Source: CAYFJO01 sp964343305
GTDB lineage: Bacteria > Planctomycetota > Planctomycetia > Pirellulales > Pirellulaceae
Direction: 5' to 3'
DNA length: 63,064 nt
Assembly: GCA_964343305.1 (NCBI GenBank)
Contig: CAYFJO010000013.1
Coordinates: forward strand, 1-63,064
Position 1 is the first letter of the stretch. Each line of letters begins with the position of its first letter. The notes under the pieces were generated by a model. That model did no database searches. It saw nothing but the letters and a program-made list of their open reading frames with translations, and had not been told where the DNA came from. This document shows, in pieces, positions 35,080 to 43,729 of this stretch. Made by a program: the position numbers and the translations under genes.

Positions 35080-35586
35080 TTGAATTCTACGGCGGCAGAT
35101 ATTTTCGTGATAAGACGTAACAAACTAAACCCAATTGAACAGCTTTTGGAGCTTCTAAAGGTTGCCCCTTGGTGGTTAGGCCCAATTCTCGCACTCATTG
35201 TATTCGTTGCTGTACAGTGGTTAATCCCTGCGATTCTTGATGTTGGTGAGGAAAAACCAGACCTCCAATCAATGTCGCACTTTAGTGTTTTGATTCGGCG
35301 TGCAATCGCCGCTACCTTTCGTCGATACGCAACGTTGATCGCTGGACTAGTTGTTTTTCTGTGGATCACTGTCGAAGTCGCAAAACGATTAGGACTTGTC
35401 GAATCAAATTCTCGTTCTGTGGCTAAACGAGAAGGGCCCGCCGCTAGTTCGTTTGATGTTCCAATTTGTCCAAGCTGCGGTTCAGAAATGGTGGAACGCA
35501 CGAACCGTTCAACTGGCGAGCGTTTTTGGGGATGTTCGCAGTATTCCATAAACAAGTGTCGTGGAACTAGAAGAGTGCAAGACTAA
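35080..35586 (+). CDS. Membrane protein with a C-terminal zinc ribbon
   Basis: About 168 residues; the start is uncertain because only TTG (35080) or GTG (35107) fits. Two membrane helices are visible (WWLGPILALIVFVAVQWLIP, and ATLIAGLVVFLWITVEVA). The C-terminus carries CPSCGSEMVERTNRSTGERF then WGCSQYSINKCRG, a four-cysteine zinc finger of the topoisomerase I C-terminal type (zf-C4_Topoisom), which binds single-stranded nucleic acid in its usual context. No function can be assigned. The EVE-domain gene starts 13 bases after its stop. Confidence 0.65.
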   Translation: MNSTAADIFVIRRNKLNPIEQLLELLKVAPWWLGPILALIVFVAVQWLIPAILDVGEEKPDLQSMSHFSVLIRRAIAATFRRYATLIAGLVVFLWITVEVAKRLGLVESNSRSVAKREGPAASSFDVPICPSCGSEMVERTNRSTGERFWGCSQYSINKCRGTRRVQD

Positions 35587-35599
35587 GTAAGGTGTTTAT

Positions 35600-36076
35600 A
35601 TGCCAAGTGCAAAAAAGTATTGGCTCATGAAAAGCGAGCCGAACTGTTACTCGATCCACGACTTGGCCAAAGACAAAGACCAGACAACGTATTGGGACGG
35701 CGTGCGAAATTACCAGGCCCGCAACATGATGCGCGACGAAATGAAGATCGGCGACATGGTGCTCTTTTATCATTCGAATGCCGATCCGACAGGTGTGGCG
35801 GGCACGGCGGCAATTGTTCGCGAGTCGTATCCCGATTTCACGTCCTGGGACAAAAAGGACAAACACTACGATCCCAAGTCGACGCAAGAAGAGCCGCGTT
35901 GGTTTATGGTCGACATCAGATTGGACACGATCTTTGATGAGGTCATCCCACTCCCGGATTTGCGCGAAGTGAAGGCGCTCAAAGACATGGAACTGCTACG
36001 AAAGGGCTCGCGGCTTTCGGTCCAGCCAGTGCGGAAAAAGGAATTCGACGCGATTGTGAAAATGGCCAAGTCATAA
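35600..36076 (+). CDS. EVE-domain protein (thymocyte nuclear protein 1-like)
   Basis: 158 residues, the usual length for single-domain EVE proteins. Motifs YWLMKSEPNCYSIHDL, TTYWDGVRNYQARNMMRDEM, KIGDMVLFYHSNADPTGVAG and RWFMVDIRLDTIF are those of the family. EVE belongs to the PUA-like superfamily that reads modified bases in DNA or RNA. In bacteria it is often part of restriction systems, but here it stands alone. The gene is followed four bases later by a palindromic repeat. Confidence 0.9.
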   Translation: MPSAKKYWLMKSEPNCYSIHDLAKDKDQTTYWDGVRNYQARNMMRDEMKIGDMVLFYHSNADPTGVAGTAAIVRESYPDFTSWDKKDKHYDPKSTQEEPRWFMVDIRLDTIFDEVIPLPDLREVKALKDMELLRKGSRLSVQPVRKKEFDAIVKMAKS

Positions 36077-36079
36077 ACT

Positions 36080-36103
36080 GACGGCCGGATTACCAATCCG
36101 TCC
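36080..36103. repeat. GACGG-type palindromic repeat after the EVE gene
   Basis: GACGGCCGGATTACCAATCC followed by GTCC. Arms GACGG...CCGTC with an ATT-N-AAT core. Same family as 25175-25193. Confidence 0.75.
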
Positions 36104-36283
36104 ATCAGAGTTTGTAAGTCAATGAATAAGGAAGTCGATCACTATTTCCTGATTTCGTGCTTTCCTTATTCCACCAATTCCGAACAGCCAGCCGAGCGCA
36201 GAGACTGGCAATTCGAATTCGTCTGGGGTAACATTTTGAGATAGATTCCCCGCCCCTATTTTTCCAACCCACAGGAACACATC

Positions 36284-37561
36284 ATGCCCCTTCGTGCCCT
36301 CACTTTCCTTGCATTGGTCCTTTTCGTCGTTTTCAACGTCCAAGCTGAAGAGTGGACACGATTCCGCGGTCCGAACGGAACGGGCGTAGCCGAAGATGAC
36401 GGCAAATCGATTCCGACGAAGTTCTCCGACAAAGATTTCAACTGGAAAACGAAACTGCCCGGCATCGGACATTCTAGCCCTGTGGTTTGGGGCGGCAAAG
36501 TGTTCTTGCTCAGTGCCGATCCAGAAAATGCAACACGTTACGTCGTCTGTGTCAATGCAGTCGACGGCTCAACCGCCTGGATCCGCGACTTCGCCTCCGA
36601 ACCGCATCACTTGCACACGCGCAGCAGTTTCGCGTCGTGTACGCCCGCCGTTGACGAGGAGCGCGTTTACATCGCCTGGTCGACTCCCACGAAAACAACC
36701 TTCAAGGCGTTCGACCACGACGGCAAGGAAGTCTGGAGTTTGAACCTCGGCCGTTGGCAAAGCCAACACGGCTTCGGCACGTCACCCATCGTGTACAAGG
36801 ACCTGGTCATTCTGCACAACTCGCAACAAGCCAATCAATTGGAAGAAGGTGAAAAGCCCGGCGACAGCCGCATGATGGCGTTCAAAAAGAAGACGGGCGA
36901 AGAAGTTTGGACCACTTCGTTGACAAGCATGAACGTCTGCTATTCCGTGCCATTCATCTACACACCCAAGGGCGGCAAAGACGAGTTGATCTGCACCTGC
37001 ACGGGCAACGGCATGTTCAGCCTCGATCCGCGAACGGGCAAACAAAACTGGGCGCTCAACGACGGCCTGTTCCAAATGCGAACCGTCGCGTCACCGATTT
37101 TGGCCGGCGGACTGATCTTCGGCAGCACCGGTTCCGGTGCGTTTTCAGGCAACTACATCGTCGCCGTCAAACCGGGCAAGAAACCTGAACTCGCCTACCA
37201 AATCAAAAACAGTGGCAAGTTCAAAGCACCGTACGTGCCGTGCTACGTCGCCAAGGATGACAAGGTCTATTTCATCTACGACAAGGGCTTCGCCAGTTGT
37301 GTTGACGCGGCGTCTGGCAAGATCTTGTGGTTTGAACGTGTCGAAGGCGAGCCCGTCTTCTCGGGTTCGACCGTCCGCGTTGGTGACCGCATTTTCATTG
37401 TCGACGACAACGGCGTGGTATTTGTCATCGCAGCCGATGATTCGCAATTAGAGGTTCTCGCGCAAAACCCACTCGGCGAACCCAGCCGATCGACGCCAGC
37501 CGTCGCTGGCGGGCGAATCTATTTTCGCACCTACTCGCATCTGATTTCGATTGGCGGTTAG
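36284..37561 (+). CDS. Secreted PQQ-like beta-propeller protein
   Basis: 425 residues. ATG preceded by AGGAA. Signal peptide MPLRALTFLALVLFVVFNVQ, cleaved near AEEW. The mature start WTRFRGPNGTGVAEDDG is very typical of planctomycete PQQ-binding-like propellers (outer-membrane BamB-like repeats). Repeats include SPVVWGGKVFLLSADP, GTSPIVYKDLVILHNSQ, RMMAFKKKTGEEVWTT, SPILAGGLIFGSTGSG and GRIYFRTYSHLISIGG. No quinone-binding active site could be shown, so it may be a structural or scaffold propeller. Exported. Confidence 0.88.
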   Translation: MPLRALTFLALVLFVVFNVQAEEWTRFRGPNGTGVAEDDGKSIPTKFSDKDFNWKTKLPGIGHSSPVVWGGKVFLLSADPENATRYVVCVNAVDGSTAWIRDFASEPHHLHTRSSFASCTPAVDEERVYIAWSTPTKTTFKAFDHDGKEVWSLNLGRWQSQHGFGTSPIVYKDLVILHNSQQANQLEEGEKPGDSRMMAFKKKTGEEVWTTSLTSMNVCYSVPFIYTPKGGKDELICTCTGNGMFSLDPRTGKQNWALNDGLFQMRTVASPILAGGLIFGSTGSGAFSGNYIVAVKPGKKPELAYQIKNSGKFKAPYVPCYVAKDDKVYFIYDKGFASCVDAASGKILWFERVEGEPVFSGSTVRVGDRIFIVDDNGVVFVIAADDSQLEVLAQNPLGEPSRSTPAVAGGRIYFRTYSHLISIGG

Positions 37562-37577
37562 GAATCGCTGAGACGCC

Positions 37578-37654
37578 AACTTCCGAAGTCTTCTTCGACT
37601 TCGGAAGTTTGAACTGAATTGAGACTTCCGAAGTTTAGGAAAACTTTGGAAGTC
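37578..37654. repeat. Two tandem CTTCCGAAGT palindromes
   Basis: Arms AACTTCCGAAGTC (37578-37590) and GACTTCGGAAGTT (37597-37609) are perfectly complementary. A second unit follows at 37623-37654 (GACTTCCGAAGTTT ... CTTTGGAAGTC). The second unit differs by only two bases from 57881-57912. They lie between two genes of the same direction and could form terminator-like hairpins. Confidence 0.8.
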
Positions 37655-37754
37655 AGGGCTTTAGCTTCGTTTTACCTTGTTTCGTTGGCGAACATCTGCG
37701 AGACTTTTTAGGTGAGAGTTTATTCCCAATCCCACCTTCCAATCGCAGCCGAAC

Positions 37755-39644
37755 ATGACTCACGCTTCCCGAACACTCATCGCGATCGCGGCCCTTTGGT
37801 TCTGTGTTTCACTCGGCGAGGTACTCGCAGCCAGACCTCGTCTTGAAAAGCAATTTCGGCGGCCAATCGCGCTGGAAATATCGAAAGATGGCAAGCAATT
37901 GTATGTGGCAAACCAGCGATCGGGATCGTTATCGACGATCGATGTGAGCAAACGCCGAGTCGTTATGGAAGCGGAAATCGGGAAACGTCTTTCCGATCTG
38001 ACGAAAACGAGTTCCTTTCTATTGGCGACGGACGAGGCCGCTCACGAGTTGTTGCTCGTCGACCCGACGTCGGCCAAAGTCATTCAGCAATTGAAGGTCA
38101 ACCAGTACCCGGTCAATGTCGTCGCGACCGCCGACGGACGGCATGCGTATGTCGCGTCACTTTGGTCGCGTCGATTGACATTTGTTGAATTGCCGGAAGA
38201 CGCTGACGGCAAGGCACGTGTGGTTGGCGAATTGGATATGCCGTTCGCTCCCCGTGTACAGTTGCTAGTGAAAGACGATTCGCGCTTGGTCGTGGCCGAT
38301 TCGTATCGCGGTCGGCTAGCGGTCATCGATTGTGAAACGAAAGAGCTGCTGCATGTTCGCGAGTTTCCCGGCCACAATATTCGCGGGCTGGGCGTCAGCA
38401 AAGACGAGCGGATGTTGTTGGTCTCGCATCAGATGCTGAACGAACTGGCTCACACGGTCCGCAACGATGTTCATTGGGGACTTTTGATGTCCAACGATTT
38501 GCGATGGCTCAATCTGCAGTCGGTCGTGGACGGTGCGCAGGATTTGTACAAGGGTGCCCACATGCATCCCATTGGCGAAGCGGGTCGCGGTGGCGGTGAT
38601 CCGGGTGGATTGTCTGTCGCTCCGGACGGCATGGTCGTGGTCACGATCGCGGGCACGGGCGAAGTTTCTTTCGGCAAAGAAAACGACTTCAGTTTGTTTC
38701 GCTTGGGACTCGATTCCTACAAGCCAGCCAAACGCGTCGGCCGCGAGTCCGGTTCCGAAGCGGCACCTGATGATCCGGCGGAGAAGAAAAAGGGCGACGA
38801 TGAAGATGATGACGTTAACGATTACGGTTTGGTACGCCGAGCGGGGATGCATCGACGCCCGACGGCTGTTACCACAAGCAGCGACAGTCGCTACGCGTTC
38901 GTTGCGAATACGTTCCACGATTCGATTTCAATCATCGATTTCCGGCAGCACGAAGTCGGCGGAGAAATCTCGCTGGGTCCTGTGCCAGAGTTGACGATGG
39001 TCGATCGCGGCGAGATGCTGTTTTTCGATTCGCGACTGTCGCACGACGGCTGGATGAGTTGCAACAGTTGCCACACGGACGGTCACACCAACACGTTGCT
39101 GAACGACAATTTCAGTGACAAGTCGTTCGGTGCGCCCAAGCGAGTTTTGTCGTTGTTGGACCGGGCGGGCACGACGCCGTTTGCCTGGAGAGCCACATCC
39201 AATAGCTTCGAAGAACAAATCCGCATCTCGATCACTAAGACGATGCAGGGCGACCAACCACCAACCGACCGTCAAGTCGCCGCGATGGCAGCCTTTTTGG
39301 AAGCACTTCCCCCGCCACCGCCGATCGATCTGGCTCGAGGCCATCGCGACAATGAGGCCGTTCAGCGAGGTCGGGCGGTTTTCAAATCGCAAGACTGCAT
39401 CGAATGCCATGCACCACCGAAATATACCACGCCCGATATCTACGACGTTGGACTGAAAGACAGTCAAGGCAACGACAAGTTCAACCCGCCGGCGTTGATC
39501 GGAGTTGGCCAGCGCGGCCCTTATTTTCACGACGGTCGCGCGGACTCATTGGAAGATGTGTTTCGCCAGTTCGGGCACAAAGTTTCAAAAGATCTATCCA
39601 ACCAACAGCTTCATGATCTCGTCGCGTTCTTGCGTAGTCTATAA
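37755..39644 (+). CDS. YVTN propeller-dihaem cytochrome c fusion
   Basis: 629 residues. A signal peptide (to LAARP) precedes a YVTN-like propeller (residues about 30-420: ALEISKDGKQLYVANQRSGS, NVVATADGRHAYVASLWSRR, VTTSSDSRYAFVANTFHDSI). A cytochrome part (about 420-629) has two c-type haem sites, CNSCH and CIECH, and the MauG/CcpA-like contexts RLSHDGWMSCNSCHTDGHTN, GRAVFKSQDCIECHAPPKYT and GVGQRGPYFHDGRADSLEDV. A highly acidic/basic insert (DDPAEKKKGDDEDDDVND) lies at about 337-354. Dihaem peroxidases or oxidases act in the periplasm on H2O2 or protein substrates; the substrate here is unknown. Confidence 0.85.
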   Translation: MTHASRTLIAIAALWFCVSLGEVLAARPRLEKQFRRPIALEISKDGKQLYVANQRSGSLSTIDVSKRRVVMEAEIGKRLSDLTKTSSFLLATDEAAHELLLVDPTSAKVIQQLKVNQYPVNVVATADGRHAYVASLWSRRLTFVELPEDADGKARVVGELDMPFAPRVQLLVKDDSRLVVADSYRGRLAVIDCETKELLHVREFPGHNIRGLGVSKDERMLLVSHQMLNELAHTVRNDVHWGLLMSNDLRWLNLQSVVDGAQDLYKGAHMHPIGEAGRGGGDPGGLSVAPDGMVVVTIAGTGEVSFGKENDFSLFRLGLDSYKPAKRVGRESGSEAAPDDPAEKKKGDDEDDDVNDYGLVRRAGMHRRPTAVTTSSDSRYAFVANTFHDSISIIDFRQHEVGGEISLGPVPELTMVDRGEMLFFDSRLSHDGWMSCNSCHTDGHTNTLLNDNFSDKSFGAPKRVLSLLDRAGTTPFAWRATSNSFEEQIRISITKTMQGDQPPTDRQVAAMAAFLEALPPPPPIDLARGHRDNEAVQRGRAVFKSQDCIECHAPPKYTTPDIYDVGLKDSQGNDKFNPPALIGVGQRGPYFHDGRADSLEDVFRQFGHKVSKDLSNQQLHDLVAFLRSL

Positions 39645-39676
39645 TAGGCAAAAATTCCTCTGCCTTGAGACGCGAC

Positions 39677-40654
39677 ATGATACGATCTCTGTTTCTGTTT
39701 TCAATTCTCTTTGCGCCGTTACAGCCAGCGATCACTCTCGCCGAGGCCGATGACGGTGGCCAGTTGTACGATCGATTGAAACGGGCATCGGTTGAAATCC
39801 TCGTCGAACGGCGATTGGCGGGAACGGGGTGTGTCATTCAAGACGATGGATTGATCCTCACCGCGGCGCACCTCTTTCGGCAATCCCGTAACGAAATCGA
39901 AGTGCTGATGGCAGATCGAGTTCGCTTGCCGGCCACATTGATTGCCGTGGACGAAGGCCATGATTTGGCGTTGTTGGAATTGCCGAAACGGGAAACACCG
40001 ATTCCACATATTCCCTTAGCCGAGCAAATGGCCGCTCCGGGCAAACACGCATTCTTGTTTGGCACACCGTTGTTTCGACACGCGGTTATGATTCGGGGTG
40101 TGGTTGCTCGCAAGGGAACGACGTGTGAATTTGTGGACGGACATTATGTTGAGGTCATGCACGTCGGTGCGATCGCCCCCAAAGGAACTTCCGGCGGGCC
40201 GTGGGTCAATGGACGCGGCGAAGTCATCGGGGTGCAGTCCTCCGGCATGGCGCTCGGTGACGCGCAACAAGGAATTGCGTTCGTCGCACCACTGCCAGCG
40301 GTTCGAAAACTGGTCGAGTCGAAGAAGTCCGCCAAGACACCGACGCTCGGCATCGCAGTGGAAGAGTTGTGGGAACAGCCGCCGCAGTACCTAAAGAAGA
40401 TCGACCGTCAAGTTACCGGAGTGGTGGCGAAGATCGTAAAGAAAGATGGCCAAGCGGCGAAGACCGGCATCGTGAAGAACGAAATCATCTCGGCGGTCGA
40501 CGGTCGCCCAGTGCAGTTTCGGGACGATTTTGTGCAAGCCGTTCGACGTCGATCCGTCGGCAATTCTGTCAAGCTGACCGTGCTCGATGCAGAGGGAAAA
40601 AAACGTCGCGAGGTCTCCATTCCGCTTGTTGCTCTGGAGCGATCAGGGCAATAA
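39677..40654 (+). CDS. Periplasmic HtrA-like serine protease with one PDZ domain
   Basis: 325 residues. Signal peptide MIRSLFLFSILFAPLQPAIT, cleaved near LAEAD. Trypsin-like domain with the triad His65 (LTAAH), Asp96 (GHDLALL) and Ser172 (KGTSGGPW). One PDZ domain follows (about 225-310; LGIAVEELWEQPPQYLKK, GQAAKTGIVKNEIISAVDGR, SVKLTVLDAEGKKRR). DegP/HtrA proteases degrade or refold damaged exported proteins; the PDZ part binds C-termini. ATG 39677 is chosen over TTG 39665 because it places the signal peptide at the start. A hairpin with a following T tract lies just after the stop region (40698). Confidence 0.88.
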   Translation: MIRSLFLFSILFAPLQPAITLAEADDGGQLYDRLKRASVEILVERRLAGTGCVIQDDGLILTAAHLFRQSRNEIEVLMADRVRLPATLIAVDEGHDLALLELPKRETPIPHIPLAEQMAAPGKHAFLFGTPLFRHAVMIRGVVARKGTTCEFVDGHYVEVMHVGAIAPKGTSGGPWVNGRGEVIGVQSSGMALGDAQQGIAFVAPLPAVRKLVESKKSAKTPTLGIAVEELWEQPPQYLKKIDRQVTGVVAKIVKKDGQAAKTGIVKNEIISAVDGRPVQFRDDFVQAVRRRSVGNSVKLTVLDAEGKKRREVSIPLVALERSGQ

Positions 40655-40697
40655 TGGCCGGGATGAACAACAGGCAGCAGAGATTTCCATGGTGATG

Positions 40698-40718
40698 CCG
40701 CTGGATTCATTCCAGCGG
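40698..40718 (+). terminator. Hairpin with T tract after the HtrA-like gene
   Basis: CCGCTGGATTCATTCCAGCGG followed by TTTTCACTTTTT. It has the form of an intrinsic terminator and is also a member of a repeat family; see 40939-40959. Confidence 0.65.
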
Positions 40719-40733
40719 TTTTCACTTTTTGCA

Positions 40734-40913
40734 TAGCCCGGACTATTCACTAACCCGACGCGCAAGCGAGGGGTCATGGAAGTCGCCTCTCGCTTGCGCG
40801 TCGGGTTAGTGTGGCTTCGAATTTGCGCGGTGTTTTAGGCAAGATAGCCGCAACTCCTTTTCACAGAGAACATTACGTCGTTTGGACCACGATTCATGAA
40901 TAATCCGGGCTAG
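40734..40913 (-). repeat. Dispersed MITE-like element, copy B, complete
   Basis: About 180 bases with terminal inverted repeats TAGCCCGGACTATTCA and TGAATAATCCGGGCTA, an inner inverted repeat beginning TAACCCGACGCGCAAGCG, and a unique part (GAATTTGCGCGGTGTTTTAG ...) shared with copy A. No open reading frame of transposase type lies inside. Copy A is at 12016-12170 and copy C at 63011-63064. Confidence 0.85.
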
Positions 40914-40938
40914 CCCAAGGAGTTCCAGAGCCGCGATG

Positions 40939-40959
40939 CCACCGGGTTCATCCCGGTGG
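40939..40959. repeat. Hairpin with compensatory changes relative to 40698-40718
   Basis: CCACCGGGTTCATCCCGGTGG in the flanks GATG and TTTTCAC. The loop TTCAT and the flanks are identical to the unit at 40698, while three stem base pairs are changed on both sides. Confidence 0.8.
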
Positions 40960-41095
40960 TTTTCACCTACCGCCTGAATTCGCGGCAAAAAAGGTCAAGT
41001 ACCTCCGCGATGAACGCGGGGGCATGTTGAGGTCCTTGGATCAATGCGAACTCAGGTGAAAGGTAAGGCGAGTGGCAGATGAGTTCTTACCTGCG

Positions 41096-41154
41096 GTAGT
41101 GGAACTCGCCAGAGTTCCTTCCCTCTGAAACGGAATTCTGGCGAATTCCACTAC
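41096..41154. repeat. CTCGCCAGAG-type long palindrome
   Basis: Ends GTAGTGGAA...TTCCACTAC, conserved cores CTCGCCAGAG and TTCTGGCGAA, inner pairs TTCC/GGAA. Same family as 26612-26676 with changed complementary arms. Confidence 0.85.
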
Positions 41155-41349
41155 GGTAAATTTTGACGCTTGTGCCAAAGATCCTTATTCTCGCGGCCCG
41201 GTGAGCCGCCGAGTTAGGATTTACCTGTGGCACTTCGCAGAATCTGCTCATCCGAAGGCGAACTTCGAGCTATTTTTGAACGTTGCAACGGTGCGCATCT
41301 TGGGGTGAAAGCGCACTCAATGATTGCCTAAAATCAAACGACCAATCAC

Positions 41350-43026
41350 ATGTCCACAATCAAGCCAGATATTCTGCTGGTGGACGACGACCCGTTAACT
41401 CGACGGACGTTGACGGCGTGGCTGGAATCGGGGGGCTACGAAGTTCGCTGCGCGGACGACGGCCAAGCCGCGATTGCCGCGATAGAAGCGAAACCACCGC
41501 ACATTCTTATTACCGATTGCGAGATGCCTCAAGTGTCGGGGCTCGAACTTTGCCGTTGGCTCCGCCAGCGGACGCTGCCACATTACGTTTACACCTTCAC
41601 GTATAGCTCCCACGACAATCCCGGCTATTTCATGGCTGGTTTTGAAGCGGGCGCGGACGATGTGTTGCGAAAGCCGCTTCATCAGCCGGAGTTGTTGGCA
41701 CGCGTAAGAGCCGCCACGCGGGTGATCGAGCTTGAGAGTCAACTGCACCATCTGGCCAAATGCGATCCCTTGACGGGATTGCCAACGCAACGGACGTTAT
41801 ACGAGCATTTGACGCGCGAATGGTCCAGATCAACCCGATATCACTTGCCGTTGACCTGCATCATGGTCGACATCGATTATTTCAAGCGAATCAATGACAC
41901 GATGGGACATCCCGTGGGCGACGAAGTGATCCGGCGGATGGGCACGACGTTGAGCGACAGTTGCCGCGCCAGCGACATTGTCAGTCGTTATGGCGGCGAA
42001 GAGTTTTGTATGATTCTGCCGGAGACCGACGAGCAAAGTGCCGTTGCCTGGGCCGAACGTGTGCGTGAGACGATTGCCGACACAGTCTGGCCGCTGGACG
42101 GAAAGAAGATTGCTATCACAGCGAGTTTCGGAGTCGCCCAACGATTGACGGACACGCAATCTCCCGAGGAGTTAGTGGACCTGGCCGACCAGGCGCTGTT
42201 GGTGGCGAAACGGTCGGGGCGCGATCGGGTGGTTGGATTTCAATCGCTGAATTCGTCGGCGGAGATCAACTCGGCCGCCACGGGTTTGGGCGCGATCTTT
42301 GGCGATGTGCGTGCCGGGCAAGTGATGACCACCATCGTCGCGGGGCTGAACGAAAACGATTTGGTCGGCCGGGCCGCCCAGTACTTTTTGCGATTCCGCA
42401 TCAATTCCGCGCCGGTGGTCGACGAGGGCGGCAAGCTGGTGGGCATCCTGGCCGAAAAAGACGTGATGTCCATCATGCTGGGTCCTAACTGGTGGGACAC
42501 CAAGATCAAGGACGTGATGAAAAGCAACGTGGTTTGTTACGAGGAAGACACACCCGTACTGGCGATTTACGAGTTTCTTTGCCGCGTTTCCATTCGGGGC
42601 GTGATCATTGTTCGCGACGGCTGTCCGACCGGGATCATCAGTCGCGGCAGTCTGCTGAGATGGTGTAGCAATTCGCGGTCCGTCGGCACTCTGGGAGCAT
42701 CCGCGGATCCGACGCGCGATGCATCGATGCCCAAGCTGTCGTACGACACGCCGCGCCATTGCCTTGCCCAAGCGGCACAGGTGCTGGCCGAGGAAGCAAC
42801 CGAAATGCAGCAAAGGTTGTTGTGTGACGAAGTGGATATCGTACCGATCGTTGTCGGCGGTGCATCCCGGATGCAGGAACTGGTCAACGATCTGCTGGCG
42901 TATTCGCGCTACGTAAACGATGACGAAGATCTGGCGGACGACGACGCGCAAGGCGGGTTCGGTCCATTGCATCAGGGCCTGGCGAGCGCACTGGGAGAAT
43001 CACTTGGCCAGTCGTCGGAAGAATGA
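41350..43026 (+). CDS. Response regulator-diguanylate cyclase-CBS fusion
   Basis: 558 residues. The receiver domain (about 7-125) has Asp12-14, the phosphoacceptor Asp56 (LITDCEMP), a conserved Thr (YTFTYSS) and Lys (LRKPL). The GGDEF domain (about 137-300) has GGEEF, the active A-site variant, and an RxxD I-site (RASD) five residues before it, so product inhibition by c-di-GMP is likely. It makes c-di-GMP from two GTP. Two CBS motifs follow (about 320-440; AGQVMTTIVAGLNENDLVGR, IKDVMKSNVVCYEEDTPVLA), which usually sense adenosine nucleotides. No HTH, so output is c-di-GMP. The sensor kinase is not adjacent. Confidence 0.9.
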   Translation: MSTIKPDILLVDDDPLTRRTLTAWLESGGYEVRCADDGQAAIAAIEAKPPHILITDCEMPQVSGLELCRWLRQRTLPHYVYTFTYSSHDNPGYFMAGFEAGADDVLRKPLHQPELLARVRAATRVIELESQLHHLAKCDPLTGLPTQRTLYEHLTREWSRSTRYHLPLTCIMVDIDYFKRINDTMGHPVGDEVIRRMGTTLSDSCRASDIVSRYGGEEFCMILPETDEQSAVAWAERVRETIADTVWPLDGKKIAITASFGVAQRLTDTQSPEELVDLADQALLVAKRSGRDRVVGFQSLNSSAEINSAATGLGAIFGDVRAGQVMTTIVAGLNENDLVGRAAQYFLRFRINSAPVVDEGGKLVGILAEKDVMSIMLGPNWWDTKIKDVMKSNVVCYEEDTPVLAIYEFLCRVSIRGVIIVRDGCPTGIISRGSLLRWCSNSRSVGTLGASADPTRDASMPKLSYDTPRHCLAQAAQVLAEEATEMQQRLLCDEVDIVPIVVGGASRMQELVNDLLAYSRYVNDDEDLADDDAQGGFGPLHQGLASALGESLGQSSEE

Positions 43027-43042
43027 CCGGCGACGCTTCGAA

Positions 43043-43624
43043 TCAATTCACCTTGGTGGTCACATTGTCGCCCTTTTGAATCACGCCTTGCTGCGTCTGC
43101 TTGATCGCTTCGGCAACGCTGCGATTGCTCGTCGTACGTCGAACCACGACGGTGGCTAAGAACATCTTCTTTCGATAGACGGTCAATTGATGTCCCTCGC
43201 GGATGCCGTCGTCGGCGCCCAGTGAGATCTCAATAAGTCGCGTGTTCTTTTTGCTGACTTCGGTTACCAACCCGTCCACCAATGGCGGATCGCCCGGCTT
43301 GAGATCGACTTGGATTCGCACGTAGACGCTGTGCCCTGCTTTCACCTCGCTCTTGCTAAACCGCTTGAGGATTTGCGCGGTGCTTTGGTCGGCGCCAAGT
43401 TTCGTGACTTGGATTTTGCCAACGAACGCGCGGCGCTTGATGTCGAACACCTCCAGGCGATGGTCCTTCTCCAGGCCGTCGTCGGCACCCAGTGAGATCT
43501 CTACATGCTCGGGGTCGACCAACTTCAGCACGGTTCCTTGCAGACCCTTGTCCGCGGCAAATGCCAGCGACGCAACACCGATTTGCAGCAACAGAACGCA
43601 GATTCCCAGCCGTTGAACGTTCAT
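43043..43624 (-). CDS. Secreted protein with two FlgT-like tandem repeats
   Basis: 193 residues from the ATG at 43624; the longer frame to 43741 is not used because the signal peptide MNVQRLGICVLLLQIGVASL would then be internal. The mature part holds two related units: HVEISLGADDGLEKDHRLEV with GKIQVTKLGADQSTAQIL, and LIEISLGADDGIREGHQLTV with ATVVVRRTTSNRSVAEAI. The xxISLGxxDGxxxGxxLxVxR pattern is found in FlgT C-terminal domains and many planctomycete secreted proteins. Function unknown. The gene is convergent with the diguanylate cyclase gene, the two stops being 16 bases apart. Confidence 0.75.
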   Translation of the reverse strand: MNVQRLGICVLLLQIGVASLAFAADKGLQGTVLKLVDPEHVEISLGADDGLEKDHRLEVFDIKRRAFVGKIQVTKLGADQSTAQILKRFSKSEVKAGHSVYVRIQVDLKPGDPPLVDGLVTEVSKKNTRLIEISLGADDGIREGHQLTVYRKKMFLATVVVRRTTSNRSVAEAIKQTQQGVIQKGDNVTTKVN

Positions 43625-43729
43625 TTGATTCTCCGCAAATGTACAAACTGCTTCTACTTTAACGCGGCGACCAATCGTGTGATATACTGCAACGCCAAAC
43701 CCATCCGCCGATCGCTTCCCATCCGACCG

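Larger units (their letters stand above)
40655..41349. other. Intergenic region packed with palindromic repeats
   Basis: About 695 bases with no gene. Contents in order: hairpin 40698-40718 followed by T-rich sequence, the complete dispersed element 40734-40913, hairpin 40939-40959 with the same flanks as the first, and the CTCGCCAGAG-type palindrome 41096-41154. The part from 41155 to 41349 shows no repeat and should hold the promoter of the diguanylate cyclase gene. Confidence 0.7.

Noticed and set aside
42172..42972. 266-residue minus-strand frame opposite the GGDEF gene
   Set aside because: Antisense shadow; repeated HHxR-type stretches come from complementary codons.
43505..43729. N-terminal extension of the symporter frame
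   Set aside because: It overlaps the 5' end of the secreted repeat protein gene on the other strand and shows no membrane or family pattern before MPDHSEIL.
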